Assembly: GCA_964634885.1 (NCBI GenBank)
Contig: CAZWLN010000019.1
Span: forward strand, 9,668 to 73,667
Length of the DNA: 64,000 nt
Direction: 5' to 3'
Source of the DNA: DAINRZ01 sp964634885
GTDB taxonomy: Bacteria > Bacteroidota > Ignavibacteria > Kapaibacteriales > UBA2268
Shown one piece after another: positions 28,067 to 36,733 of the stretch. The notes below the pieces were generated by a model. The model did no database searches. It saw nothing but the letters and a program-made list of their open reading frames with translations, and was not told the DNA's origin. The number at the start of each line of letters is the position of its first letter. The first letter of the stretch is position 1. A program made the translations under genes and the position numbers.

Positions 28067-31000
28067 ATTCTGCTGCTACAATTTCAGGTTGAAGCCCGGT
28101 CATCGTATCGTTGATGCCGGGCTTTTGCCAATATGTATCGAGGAACTGCGATTGTTCATTCCTGACGGAGAAGAAACCCTGCGACGGATTGCCGATGAGC
28201 AGCGGGTTTGTAATACCTGCAATTACCATTGTCGGTTTCCTGAAGAGATTGTGCCCTACGTGGAAGAAGGCGCTGTCAACCGTAAGGAAAGAGTCGCACA
28301 TGGAGGCCAGTGCAATCTGGCTGCGTATGTCGGTTATGTTCCTGACAGGGCAGTCCCACAGATCGGGATCCTCGAATCCTGCCGGTTCGAGTCCCAGGTT
28401 AAGAAAGACAATATCCGGTTCTTTTTTCTTCAATTCGCGGAATACTTCATAGCCGTAGGGATAGCTCCGGTGTACGTCCTTGTTGGTGCGGAACTGCACT
28501 GCTACGGCTTTCCTGCCGCGTATGAAGCCGGTAAGCTGTTCGGCAGCCCAGGCGCGCTCTTCGTCGTTGATTGTGTAAACGATATTCCTGTGGGTAAATT
28601 TAATTCCGGCGATGTTCCCGATAATGTCCATATATGAGATGCGATTGTAGTAGTCGGGCATTTTGGCAATTATATAATTATAGTCGATTACTTCGTCGCA
28701 GTTTGTTTCGATGAACAGGAGGTCATCCGAGTCCTCGGGCAGGAACGATTCGATGTCGGGATGGTAATCGAATATACCTGCCAGGTAGTCTGCCCCGCTG
28801 ATGAAAATTGTCAGGTGGGGATGGAGCCTCTTCAGTTCGGCGGCGATTGCCGTAACTGTGAGGGAATCGCCGATGGCGGCAGCGCATTTGATGAGAACGG
28901 AAGAAGCTTGGTCATAGTTCCTTTTGTGGAACCTGGATGAGAAGCTGGTGAAAAAGGCCATTTCCTGTGCTGCTCTTTCGTTCATTTTCCTTGCCATAAG
29001 CCCCGGCTGCGGCGCCGGCGCTGCTGCAGTGTCAGGTGCAGCAGCCTGTTCAACGGGAGCCGGCCTGTCGATGGGCGCCAGGACGTTGTCCACTACTTTT
29101 AAACCGTCTTCGGCGTAGAACATATCGGCATCACGTACAACAAACGCTCCCCACTTGAAGAAGAATCGTTCGCGGTTTTTCAGTTCTTTTTTCGAATAGT
29201 CGTTCATCATGTCGTCGCCGTAGGCTTCTCGAAGTTTCTTTGTTACGGATTCATAGTGATAGAGTACAGCTTCGGGGTTGTATATCACGTCGAGGCCGGA
29301 GCTGTTTATCTTCATGCACAGGTCGGTATCCTCCCAGCCGAAGACATATTCCTCATCGAAGCCGTCAAGGTTGTCGAATACATCTTTCCTGATTGCCAGG
29401 CAGGCGCCTGTTACAAACTGCACCTTGCGTTTCCTGTTGACGAAAGGCAAGCCGGCGTCGGCAGTGATGTATGCATGGTAAGGCTCCGGGCTGCGGTCTT
29501 TCCTTGGCCCGAAGACCATGCCGGCGTGTTGAACGGAACCGTTTTCGTAAAGCAGTTTGGCTCCCTGAACGGCGCACTCGCTGTTCAGTTCAAATTCTTC
29601 TTTGAAAGCGTCGAGCCAGCCGGGGAACGGCTCTGTGTCGTTGTTCAGGAAAACGAGGTAACGGCCGGAAGCAAGGGCAGCGCCCTGGTTGTTAACCTTT
29701 GCGTAATTGTCGTTAGTCTCGTTCCTGACGCCTTTAACCGTGCTGCCAAGGCTTGCGAGGTAATGGGGTGTTTCGTCCGCGGATGCGTTGTCGATGACAA
29801 TTATCTCTATTTTATTAATACCTTTGGTTTTTAGTATGCCCTCGATGCACTTCCTGGTATAGTGTACATTGTTGTGTACGGGAATAATAATAGAGAATTC
29901 GGGTTTCACAGCAGGCCTCTGTTGTGCTGCCGGCTGTGGAACAGGCTGCTGAACGGGCGCCGGTTCAGAAGTCATCTCCTTCTTCGATGCAATTACCTGC
30001 ATGAGGTCTTTGCCTTTCCTGTCTATCAGGCTGTTGGCAATCAGGGTTTCTTCCTGCGATTCGTCCCATTTGATCTTACCCAGCCACTTGTGGTTGAGCC
30101 TCTCCCAGTTTGCAATGTCGTTTTTATTGCGGTTCTCGGTCATAGATTCATAGTGGTAAACACGGCTTTGAGCACAGTACCTGATCCTGTAACCGGCCTG
30201 GCGCAGCCTGATGCAGTAATCCACATCTTCGAAACCGTTGATGTATTCTTCGTCGAAGAGTCCGACGCGACCGACGGCCTCCCTGTCGAGGAGCAAACAG
30301 GCAGCAGTAACACAGTTTACGTCGCGGCTGGTTTTCACCTGGTAGGTGTCTTCAATGTCGTAGTACCTGTAAGCATGGTAGGGAGCCAGGTAATTGTTCT
30401 GGTTGCCGATTACCACCCATACATGCTGTATCGTTGTGGAATCGGGATAGAGCAGGCAGGAACCAACGGCCCCAATACTTTTACCGGAGCAGATCTCTTC
30501 TGTCATGGCTTCGAGCCAGCCGGGCTGCGGCACAGTGTCATTGTTGAGAAGGAGGATATATTTCGAATCGGAGTATTCGATGCCCTGGTTGCAGGCATGG
30601 GCAAATCCCATGTTTTCGCTGAAGCTGATGTATTTGATGTTCCCGTGCATTGAGGCAATAAGCTCTATATATTTACCGGTACCGTCGGTCGAAGCGTTGT
30701 CGATGATAATTAACTGGTAATTCAGGGACCGGGGTGTTACTTCAAGAATTGTCTCAACACATTTCTGTGTGAGTTCAAGTTTGTTGTAAACCGGGATTAT
30801 TATCGATATATCATAGCGTTCGGCAGCAGGGGGCTCTTCTTCCGTTGCAATAGTTTCAATGTTTTTGGACAGGTAGTGTTCAGCAAAGGCCGACTCGCAG
30901 TATAATGATTTCTGCCTGCTCTTGTAAAGGCTCATGTTTAATTTATAATTGCCTGCTTTTACATTGGTTCTTCTCCTCTCGTCCTTCCATCTCCTGTATT

Positions 31001-33626
31001 CGGGATAGAGAGCTTCCTCTTCCGTATCTGTCGATTTCAGGGTTTTTGGGTTGATGGCTGCCGCTTTTCCTCCGGGTAGGTGAAAACCGGCGTCTTCATC
31101 TTCCATATAGGCTATTTGCATTGAAGAAAGCCTAATCCTGTAACAATAGTCGGCATCTTCCTCACCGTACAGGCCGTAGTCTTCACACCAGTATCCAATC
31201 ATATCCCGTGTCCTTGCCGGAATCAAAAGGCATGCTCCACCGAGATTACCATCTTTCTTTAACCTGAGTTTTATTCCGTTCAATTCGGAAAGAGGATAGC
31301 TAACGGGTTCGAAATTAAAGGAAACAGCGCCAAGAGAAGGTATTGTTTCGATGGCATCGACGAGTTCGTTGAGCCAGTTGTCTTTTGCCATAACAATGTC
31401 ATTATCATACTTGACGAGGTATTCGGCATCAGGTTCGAGGAACCAGCCGAGGTTCGCCGCTTTGGCAACGCCAACGTTTTCCGGAAGAAGAACCAGATTC
31501 TTAATTGTCCCTTTTTCCTTAAGCCCGGAAAGGTACTCTTTCGTGCCGTCGCTGCTGTTGTTGTCGATGACAGTCAGGGTGTAAGGAAAATGCGTCCGTT
31601 TGACAATGGATTCGATTGCCTGTTCTGTAAATTCCAGCCTGTTGTATGTAACCATTACAATGTTGGCATACTTACCGTGCGATTCGTCTTTCACAGGGAA
31701 ATAGCTGTGTTCCCGGGTGTAGCCTTTAAGCCTTACGAGTGTCGATTCGCCTGTTTTGTGAATATTCCATGAGGAAGAGATGTCATTAGTCATAGTTTTT
31801 CGATAGACCAGGGTGAAGCCGCTGCCGTTCTTGTCGTCGGTTTCCTGCTGCCCGACGAGTTCAAGCCTGGCGCCGAACAGCCTGGTGACAAAACTGCTGA
31901 GGCTTTCGAGTGTGAAGACGTGGTAGTGGCAATGGCCGAAGCGACCCGCTTCGGGTTCGTCTTCGGCGGTGTTCATATTGACATAGTCGTCGAAAATATG
32001 TTCCCAGGAAGTCAGGGGTTTGTCCCTGTCGGAAGGAGATGCGTCCCTGTGAGGCACGATCATATATATATAGCCGCCCTTTTTCACAATCCTGTACCAT
32101 TCCAGTAGCGCCCTGATGAGGTCAGGACAGTGTTCTGCAACATGGGAGCTCAGAACAAAATCGTAACTCTCGGGTTCGAGTGGTATATCGTCTGCAGTGG
32201 CTTCAATATCTATGACGGCAACGGTACCCGTCAGTTCCATCTGCTCTTTTTCGTATATATCGTCCCTGATGCCGACATTGATGGTGTCAAGGCCGAAGGG
32301 ATTGTGAGCGGAGGCGCCGATCTCGATTCCCCTTAATCCGTCGAGGAACTTGTGAGCATACTTACTCTCGGGAAAGATTGTAAGGTTATTTGAATAGGAG
32401 GCTTTTTTTGCTAACGTTCCTGGCGCTTGGGCAATAGAGCCTTTAATCACGAATTTACTGATTCTGTCAAGATATCTTCTGATCTTCCCGGCTTTTTCAT
32501 TGTTCCCGGATTCTTCTAACTTATTAAGGTTTGATTTCATTGCTTCGAGGCTTTCATATTCAATATAAGTAAATTGTATGTCCCAGAAATCCACTATGTT
32601 CCCGAAGGCTTTCTTAAGTTCATCAGGCAATTTGGACTTCCTGATATTGTCGTTGATGCGAATGAAGTCCTTTTTCAACGCCGACCGGATGCTTCCCGGC
32701 AGCTTACTGATCCATTCCCTGAGCCTGTCGGCAAGAGCAGGAATGAAACCGACACCCTGGTACATGAAAGCTTCGGTATTAAGAATTGCATTTATGGCAT
32801 TGCGGATGATGGTTACAATGTTTTCTACGTTGTTGACATCGATGAATGCATAGATACGGGTAAGGTCGTTTTTATTGATGAAATCTACGGCACCCCTTGC
32901 TGCGTCGTATTCGCCTGCTTCGGGAAACCGCGCTGTCCCGGTGTCTTCATGCTGACGGGTGATGCATGTCCTTTTATTGATGAACTTCATTTCGTACTTG
33001 TTGCTGATGCGCAGCCACATGTCAACATCCTGTCCGTTGCGGTAGTCTTCGTTAAAGAGGCCGACTGCCTGGAAAACAGCCTTGTGGACGGCAATGCTGA
33101 TGCCGTGGACGATATTACCCTGAAGCAGGGAAATCGTCTGCCACTCTTTGGCGGGCATATTCTTTGCCCTGTCCAGTTCACCTATGTTTTTCCCGCTGGT
33201 TGTGTCGTCGAGAAGGTAATAGTCGCTGTGAAAGAATTTGATTTCCGGGTTTGCATTGATTTCTTCATAGAAAGTCGAAAGTGCAGTCTTTTCGAAAAAG
33301 TCGTCGGAAGAAAGCCAGCATATCCAGTTTGCCCTTGCTTTCTTTATGCCCGAATTAAGAGCGGTGGAGACTCCCCCGTTCTCTTTTGAGAATCCCCTGA
33401 AACGTGGGTCCTTCTTCGTGTATTGCTCTATTATCTCACCCGAGCCGTCTGTTGACCCGTCGTTAATAATGACGGCTTCCCAATTTGAGTAAGTCTGGCT
33501 GAGAATGCTGTCTAGTGTTGCCGGCAGGCACCATGCATGATTGTAAACAGGGACAATTATGGAGAAGAATGGAACTCTCCCGTTAGGTTTATCATTCAGG
33601 TTATTAATGGCAAAATTATTTTCCAT
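28044..33626 (-). CDS. Giant multidomain glycosyltransferase/methyltransferase
   Basis: This single protein of 1860 residues fuses six enzyme-like domains. There is a GT2 domain at ~20-260 (FFSIIVPVYNHAW, SSDD as the DxD site), a class I SAM methyltransferase at ~430-625 (GIEIGASAHNPFG, VLSSHVAEHCPDL), a second GT2 at ~655-885 (VTYNRLEF, KYDNDIVM), a third GT2 at ~940-1210 (IIIPVYNKLEL, LLLNNDT), a fourth GT2 at ~1243-1520 (SIIIPVHNNVHY, VFLNNDT), and a GT9/heptosyltransferase-like C-terminus at ~1574-1860 (IKCAAAIGDSLTVTAI). A Pro/Ala linker near 1535-1555 separates the last two. The start is ATG 33626, 6 bp after AAGGA; an ATG two codons upstream has no spacing. It probably builds several linkages of one surface glycan. 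It converges on yfhO with overlap. Confidence 0.9.
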   Translation of the reverse strand: MENNFAINNLNDKPNGRVPFFSIIVPVYNHAWCLPATLDSILSQTYSNWEAVIINDGSTDGSGEIIEQYTKKDPRFRGFSKENGGVSTALNSGIKKARANWICWLSSDDFFEKTALSTFYEEINANPEIKFFHSDYYLLDDTTSGKNIGELDRAKNMPAKEWQTISLLQGNIVHGISIAVHKAVFQAVGLFNEDYRNGQDVDMWLRISNKYEMKFINKRTCITRQHEDTGTARFPEAGEYDAARGAVDFINKNDLTRIYAFIDVNNVENIVTIIRNAINAILNTEAFMYQGVGFIPALADRLREWISKLPGSIRSALKKDFIRINDNIRKSKLPDELKKAFGNIVDFWDIQFTYIEYESLEAMKSNLNKLEESGNNEKAGKIRRYLDRISKFVIKGSIAQAPGTLAKKASYSNNLTIFPESKYAHKFLDGLRGIEIGASAHNPFGLDTINVGIRDDIYEKEQMELTGTVAVIDIEATADDIPLEPESYDFVLSSHVAEHCPDLIRALLEWYRIVKKGGYIYMIVPHRDASPSDRDKPLTSWEHIFDDYVNMNTAEDEPEAGRFGHCHYHVFTLESLSSFVTRLFGARLELVGQQETDDKNGSGFTLVYRKTMTNDISSSWNIHKTGESTLVRLKGYTREHSYFPVKDESHGKYANIVMVTYNRLEFTEQAIESIVKRTHFPYTLTVIDNNSSDGTKEYLSGLKEKGTIKNLVLLPENVGVAKAANLGWFLEPDAEYLVKYDNDIVMAKDNWLNELVDAIETIPSLGAVSFNFEPVSYPLSELNGIKLRLKKDGNLGGACLLIPARTRDMIGYWCEDYGLYGEEDADYCYRIRLSSMQIAYMEDEDAGFHLPGGKAAAINPKTLKSTDTEEEALYPEYRRWKDERRRTNVKAGNYKLNMSLYKSRQKSLYCESAFAEHYLSKNIETIATEEEPPAAERYDISIIIPVYNKLELTQKCVETILEVTPRSLNYQLIIIDNASTDGTGKYIELIASMHGNIKYISFSENMGFAHACNQGIEYSDSKYILLLNNDTVPQPGWLEAMTEEICSGKSIGAVGSCLLYPDSTTIQHVWVVIGNQNNYLAPYHAYRYYDIEDTYQVKTSRDVNCVTAACLLLDREAVGRVGLFDEEYINGFEDVDYCIRLRQAGYRIRYCAQSRVYHYESMTENRNKNDIANWERLNHKWLGKIKWDESQEETLIANSLIDRKGKDLMQVIASKKEMTSEPAPVQQPVPQPAAQQRPAVKPEFSIIIPVHNNVHYTRKCIEGILKTKGINKIEIIVIDNASADETPHYLASLGSTVKGVRNETNDNYAKVNNQGAALASGRYLVFLNNDTEPFPGWLDAFKEEFELNSECAVQGAKLLYENGSVQHAGMVFGPRKDRSPEPYHAYITADAGLPFVNRKRKVQFVTGACLAIRKDVFDNLDGFDEEYVFGWEDTDLCMKINSSGLDVIYNPEAVLYHYESVTKKLREAYGDDMMNDYSKKELKNRERFFFKWGAFVVRDADMFYAEDGLKVVDNVLAPIDRPAPVEQAAAPDTAAAPAPQPGLMARKMNERAAQEMAFFTSFSSRFHKRNYDQASSVLIKCAAAIGDSLTVTAIAAELKRLHPHLTIFISGADYLAGIFDYHPDIESFLPEDSDDLLFIETNCDEVIDYNYIIAKMPDYYNRISYMDIIGNIAGIKFTHRNIVYTINDEERAWAAEQLTGFIRGRKAVAVQFRTNKDVHRSYPYGYEVFRELKKKEPDIVFLNLGLEPAGFEDPDLWDCPVRNITDIRSQIALASMCDSFLTVDSAFFHVGHNLFRKPTMVIAGITNPLLIGNPSQGFFSVRNEQSQFLDTYWQKPGINDTMTGLQPEIVAAEFIRLCLA

Positions 33627-33796
33627 AATCATTCCTTAAGCAACTGCCGGTTAATATTAGCCGGACATTATTATTATTAACAAATAATCATACAAAGTAC
33701 AACTATAATTATTAAATATAAAGAATGGACAAAATATATGCCATAAATATTTTCATTATGAAGAAATAAAAAGCAAATAGAGGAAAAAAGAGGTGG

Positions 33797-34912
33797 TCAG
33801 ATCATTTCCGATACATAACGTGCAATTTCGAGCGAGGCTGTAAGGCCAGGCGATTCGATCCCTATCAGGTTAATGAACCCGGGTAGATTATTGTTCCACT
33901 CTTCATGGATGACAAAATCCCTGAACCCCTCGCCTTCTTTTTGAAGCTTAGGCCTGATGCCCGCCTGGTCGGGAGTGATGTCTTCCTCTTTCAGGGCGGG
34001 AAGATAGCGGGAGGCTGCACTGTAGAATTTGCCATGCAGATCGATTGGGACTGTGTAGTCCTGTACCCTCTCGGGCAGGTACTGCGTGTCGGGACCGAGC
34101 TTCAGTTCCCCATTCAGCTCGACGGTAACGTGAATGCCCAAGCTCAGTGCGTCTTTCGGAGGAACAGGGTAAATCAGGTGGTTTACGAGGCTTTTGCAGT
34201 GGGAAGCAATCCTGAAGTAGTGTCCACGGCAGTAATGAAGTACATAGTCTTCTTTAACATTGTCGATGCCTGCCATGCCTGATACTGTGTCGCTGTCGAG
34301 TCCGGCAGAATTAATTACTACGGGTGTTTTTACGTTACAGGTATCGCCATCAAAATCTGTTACTGAGAGTAAATAGCCGCCGCTGATTTTCCCGATGGCC
34401 GACAAAGTGTGCCTGAACGCGAAATTGCAGCCTGACTGCAGACCAGCCTGCTCGTAGCTCTTCATTAAGCTGTGGCTGTCGATTATTCCTGTCGTGGGTG
34501 AAAAAAGCGCTGCCGTTGCCCTGACGTTCGGTTCCGATTTCCTGAAAACGTCGATTGGTACTCTTTCAATGCCCGGTACACCGTTGTTTACAGCCTGGCA
34601 ATAGAGGCGTTCCAGATTTTCTTCTTCGTCCGGTTCGACTGCAATTATGTATTTTCCTGTCTTTAAGTGAGGAAGGCCGTATTTCCTGCACCATTCATAG
34701 AGGCTATGGTTACCGCGGACACAAAGGACTGCTTTCAGGCTGTCTGTGGGGTAGTAAATACCGGCATGAATCACTTCGCTGTTCCTGGAGCTGGTCTCCA
34801 TCCCGAAAGAACTGTTCCTTTCGACGACAAGAACGGAATATTTGCCCGCGAGAGTAGCGGCACAGGCCAATCCAACTACACCGGCCCCAATTATTACAAT
34901 ATCATAATCCAT
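33797..34912 (-). CDS. lhgO: L-2-hydroxyglutarate oxidase/dehydrogenase-like FAD enzyme
   Basis: This 371-residue FAD oxidoreductase has the N-terminal dinucleotide motif DYDIVIIGAGVVGLACAATLA and the LhgO family signature SSRNSEVIHAGIYYPTDSLKA. The C-terminal IGIESPGLTASLEIARYV is also typical. The family oxidises L-2-hydroxyglutarate to 2-oxoglutarate, passing electrons to quinone or oxygen. Length is slightly short of the ~400 usual in E. coli but includes both FAD-binding ends. It is divergent from mnmE with 76 bp between them and upstream of, but not clearly coupled to, the giant glycosyltransferase gene. Related DAO-family dehydrogenases are the alternative. Confidence 0.88.
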   Translation of the reverse strand: MDYDIVIIGAGVVGLACAATLAGKYSVLVVERNSSFGMETSSRNSEVIHAGIYYPTDSLKAVLCVRGNHSLYEWCRKYGLPHLKTGKYIIAVEPDEEENLERLYCQAVNNGVPGIERVPIDVFRKSEPNVRATAALFSPTTGIIDSHSLMKSYEQAGLQSGCNFAFRHTLSAIGKISGGYLLSVTDFDGDTCNVKTPVVINSAGLDSDTVSGMAGIDNVKEDYVLHYCRGHYFRIASHCKSLVNHLIYPVPPKDALSLGIHVTVELNGELKLGPDTQYLPERVQDYTVPIDLHGKFYSAASRYLPALKEEDITPDQAGIRPKLQKEGEGFRDFVIHEEWNNNLPGFINLIGIESPGLTASLEIARYVSEMI

Positions 34913-34988
34913 AATTTACATTATCATAAAATCAATATCGTCAAACAACGAAAATAATAATATTTTGAGATAAAACGCAGAATAAAAA

Positions 34989-36341
34989 GTGAACGATACA
35001 ATTACTGCATTAGCGACTCCGCCGGGTGTATCCGGCCTGGCTGTAATAAGGGTTTCCGGCCCCGAAGCCATTTCTGTCACAGACAGGTGCTTTACAGGCA
35101 GGAAGCCTCTCAGTCAAGAGAATACCCACACTATTCACTTCGGCAATTTTCATAAGGGAGATGTCTTCCTCGACAGGGTTACTGTTTCACTGTTCCGTAC
35201 CCCTCACTCCTATACTGGCGAGGACGTAATTGAAATCGGATGCCACGGAGGAAACCTTGTCTATCGTGAAATAATCGATACATTGATTGAATGTGGCTGC
35301 CGTATTGCAGAACCGGGCGAATTTACCAGAAGGGCATTCCTGAACGGAAAACTTGACCTGACGCAGGTTGAAGCAGTAGCCGACATAATACATTCGCAGT
35401 CGGTGCCTGGTGTCCTTACTGCTGCCCGACAGTTAAAAGGCAATTTTACAGAGAGGATGAAAAAGCTGAGGAAGAAACTCATTGAATTAGCGGGTTTGCT
35501 CGAACTGGAACTCGATTTCGCAGAAGAGGATATTACATTCGCCCGTAAAGACGAGATTGTAAGCCTGCTCGACGATACTATGACCTTCTGTAAAGATCTT
35601 GCAGATTCATATGATGCTTCAGAGATACTACGCTCAGGCTATTATATAGGAATTGCCGGCTATCCGAATTCCGGGAAATCAACCCTGTTCAATACTTTAT
35701 TGCAGAGAAAAAGAGCCATCACAAGCCATATACCCGGAACAACCCGGGACTATCTCGAAGAAACATTATATATCGACGGCATTGCTGTAAGGCTGGTCGA
35801 TACGGCAGGTATAAGGGATACCGATGACTGCATCGAGCTCGAAGGAATAAAAATGGTGGCCTCGGTACTCGACCATTCAAACATGATACTGGTAATCAAC
35901 GATATGAATATATCTCCGGGAAATTCAGACAGGCTGACGGACTCCTTAAGGAAAAAATACCCGGAGAAGAAAATAATACTGATACAAAATAAAATTGACC
36001 TCGTCGAAGGAACAATACCTGACGGCAAAGAAGGAATTATAAAGATTTCTGCCAGGAAAGTCACCGGTATTGATATATTGAAATCTGTGATAGGCAGTGA
36101 AGCAGCCAAAAGCTCGGAAAGAATTTCGGATATTCTCGTCAATCAGAGGCATGCTGTTTTGTTACAAAGATCATTTAACGAATTGCAATCTGCAAAAGAA
36201 GCAGTCAGTAAAGGAATGGAAAACGAATTTATAGCCCTCGACATCAGGCGTGCCATTGCTACAATCGGAGAGATTACGGGCGAGACATGGAACGCAGAGA
36301 TACTTAACAACATATTCTCACGTTTTTGTATCGGGAAATAA
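34989..36341 (+). CDS. mnmE: tRNA modification GTPase MnmE
   Basis: With MnmG, MnmE installs the carboxymethylaminomethyl group on U34 of certain tRNAs. The 450-residue product has the N-terminal tetrahydrofolate-binding domain (MNDTITALATPPGVSGLAVIRVSG). A helical domain contains the inserted G domain: P-loop AGYPNSGKSTLFN (~222), DTAGIRDT (~270), NKID (~335). It ends in the invariant CIGK motif. The start is GTG without a Shine-Dalgarno; no better start is visible. mnmG is encoded 2.7 kb downstream, separated by a secreted protease gene. The stop codon is directly followed by the parS palindrome. Confidence 0.97.
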   Translation: MNDTITALATPPGVSGLAVIRVSGPEAISVTDRCFTGRKPLSQENTHTIHFGNFHKGDVFLDRVTVSLFRTPHSYTGEDVIEIGCHGGNLVYREIIDTLIECGCRIAEPGEFTRRAFLNGKLDLTQVEAVADIIHSQSVPGVLTAARQLKGNFTERMKKLRKKLIELAGLLELELDFAEEDITFARKDEIVSLLDDTMTFCKDLADSYDASEILRSGYYIGIAGYPNSGKSTLFNTLLQRKRAITSHIPGTTRDYLEETLYIDGIAVRLVDTAGIRDTDDCIELEGIKMVASVLDHSNMILVINDMNISPGNSDRLTDSLRKKYPEKKIILIQNKIDLVEGTIPDGKEGIIKISARKVTGIDILKSVIGSEAAKSSERISDILVNQRHAVLLQRSFNELQSAKEAVSKGMENEFIALDIRRAIATIGEITGETWNAEILNNIFSRFCIGK

Positions 36342-36357
36342 TGTTTCACGTGAAACA
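36342..36357. promoter_or_regulatory. parS: parS centromere site
   Basis: TGTTTCACGTGAAACA is a perfect 16-bp palindrome and matches the conserved ParB-binding site of bacterial chromosomes at every position. It begins at the first base after the mnmE stop codon. ParB loads here, spreads, and with ParA and SMC organises and segregates the origin region. No parA or parB gene is in the window. Confidence 0.93.
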
Positions 36358-36733
36358 TATTTCAATAGTGACGAAATACGAAAGCTTTTACGATTATTAC
36401 CAGGGGCTGTTTCTTCACGCCCTCGCCATGAGAAGGATTGTGGTGGAGTGAATCTCACATGCCATAATTCAGATTATATCTTGAATCGCCAATCCGATTT
36501 AATTACCATCGTGTCGATTCTATTATAGAATTATACTTATACTAAATTGAGTAGAACACAAATGTTTTGTTGTCAATCTTCCGGGGATGTAATTTCTCTT
36601 TGTTTTCTACTCTGCTGAACCTTAGATTTGCTTATGTTGTAAGGCCCAACGGCAACAATATATACATGAGGTTTAAGATTGTAAATCCCCCTTTCCGGCG
36701 GGGAAATAAATATTAAAAAGGGAATACGGTATC
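36358..36733. other. Spacer between parS and the secreted subtilase gene
   Basis: This is about 375 bp without a supported gene. It should hold the promoter of the downstream protease. A small GC hairpin (TCCCC...GGGGA) lies near 36690-36707. I see no second parS and no RNA gene. Confidence 0.5.

Noticed and set aside
28380..28400. tRNA T-arm-like GGTTCGAGTCC
   Set aside because: It is inside the giant glycosyltransferase gene with no acceptor or anticodon stem around it.
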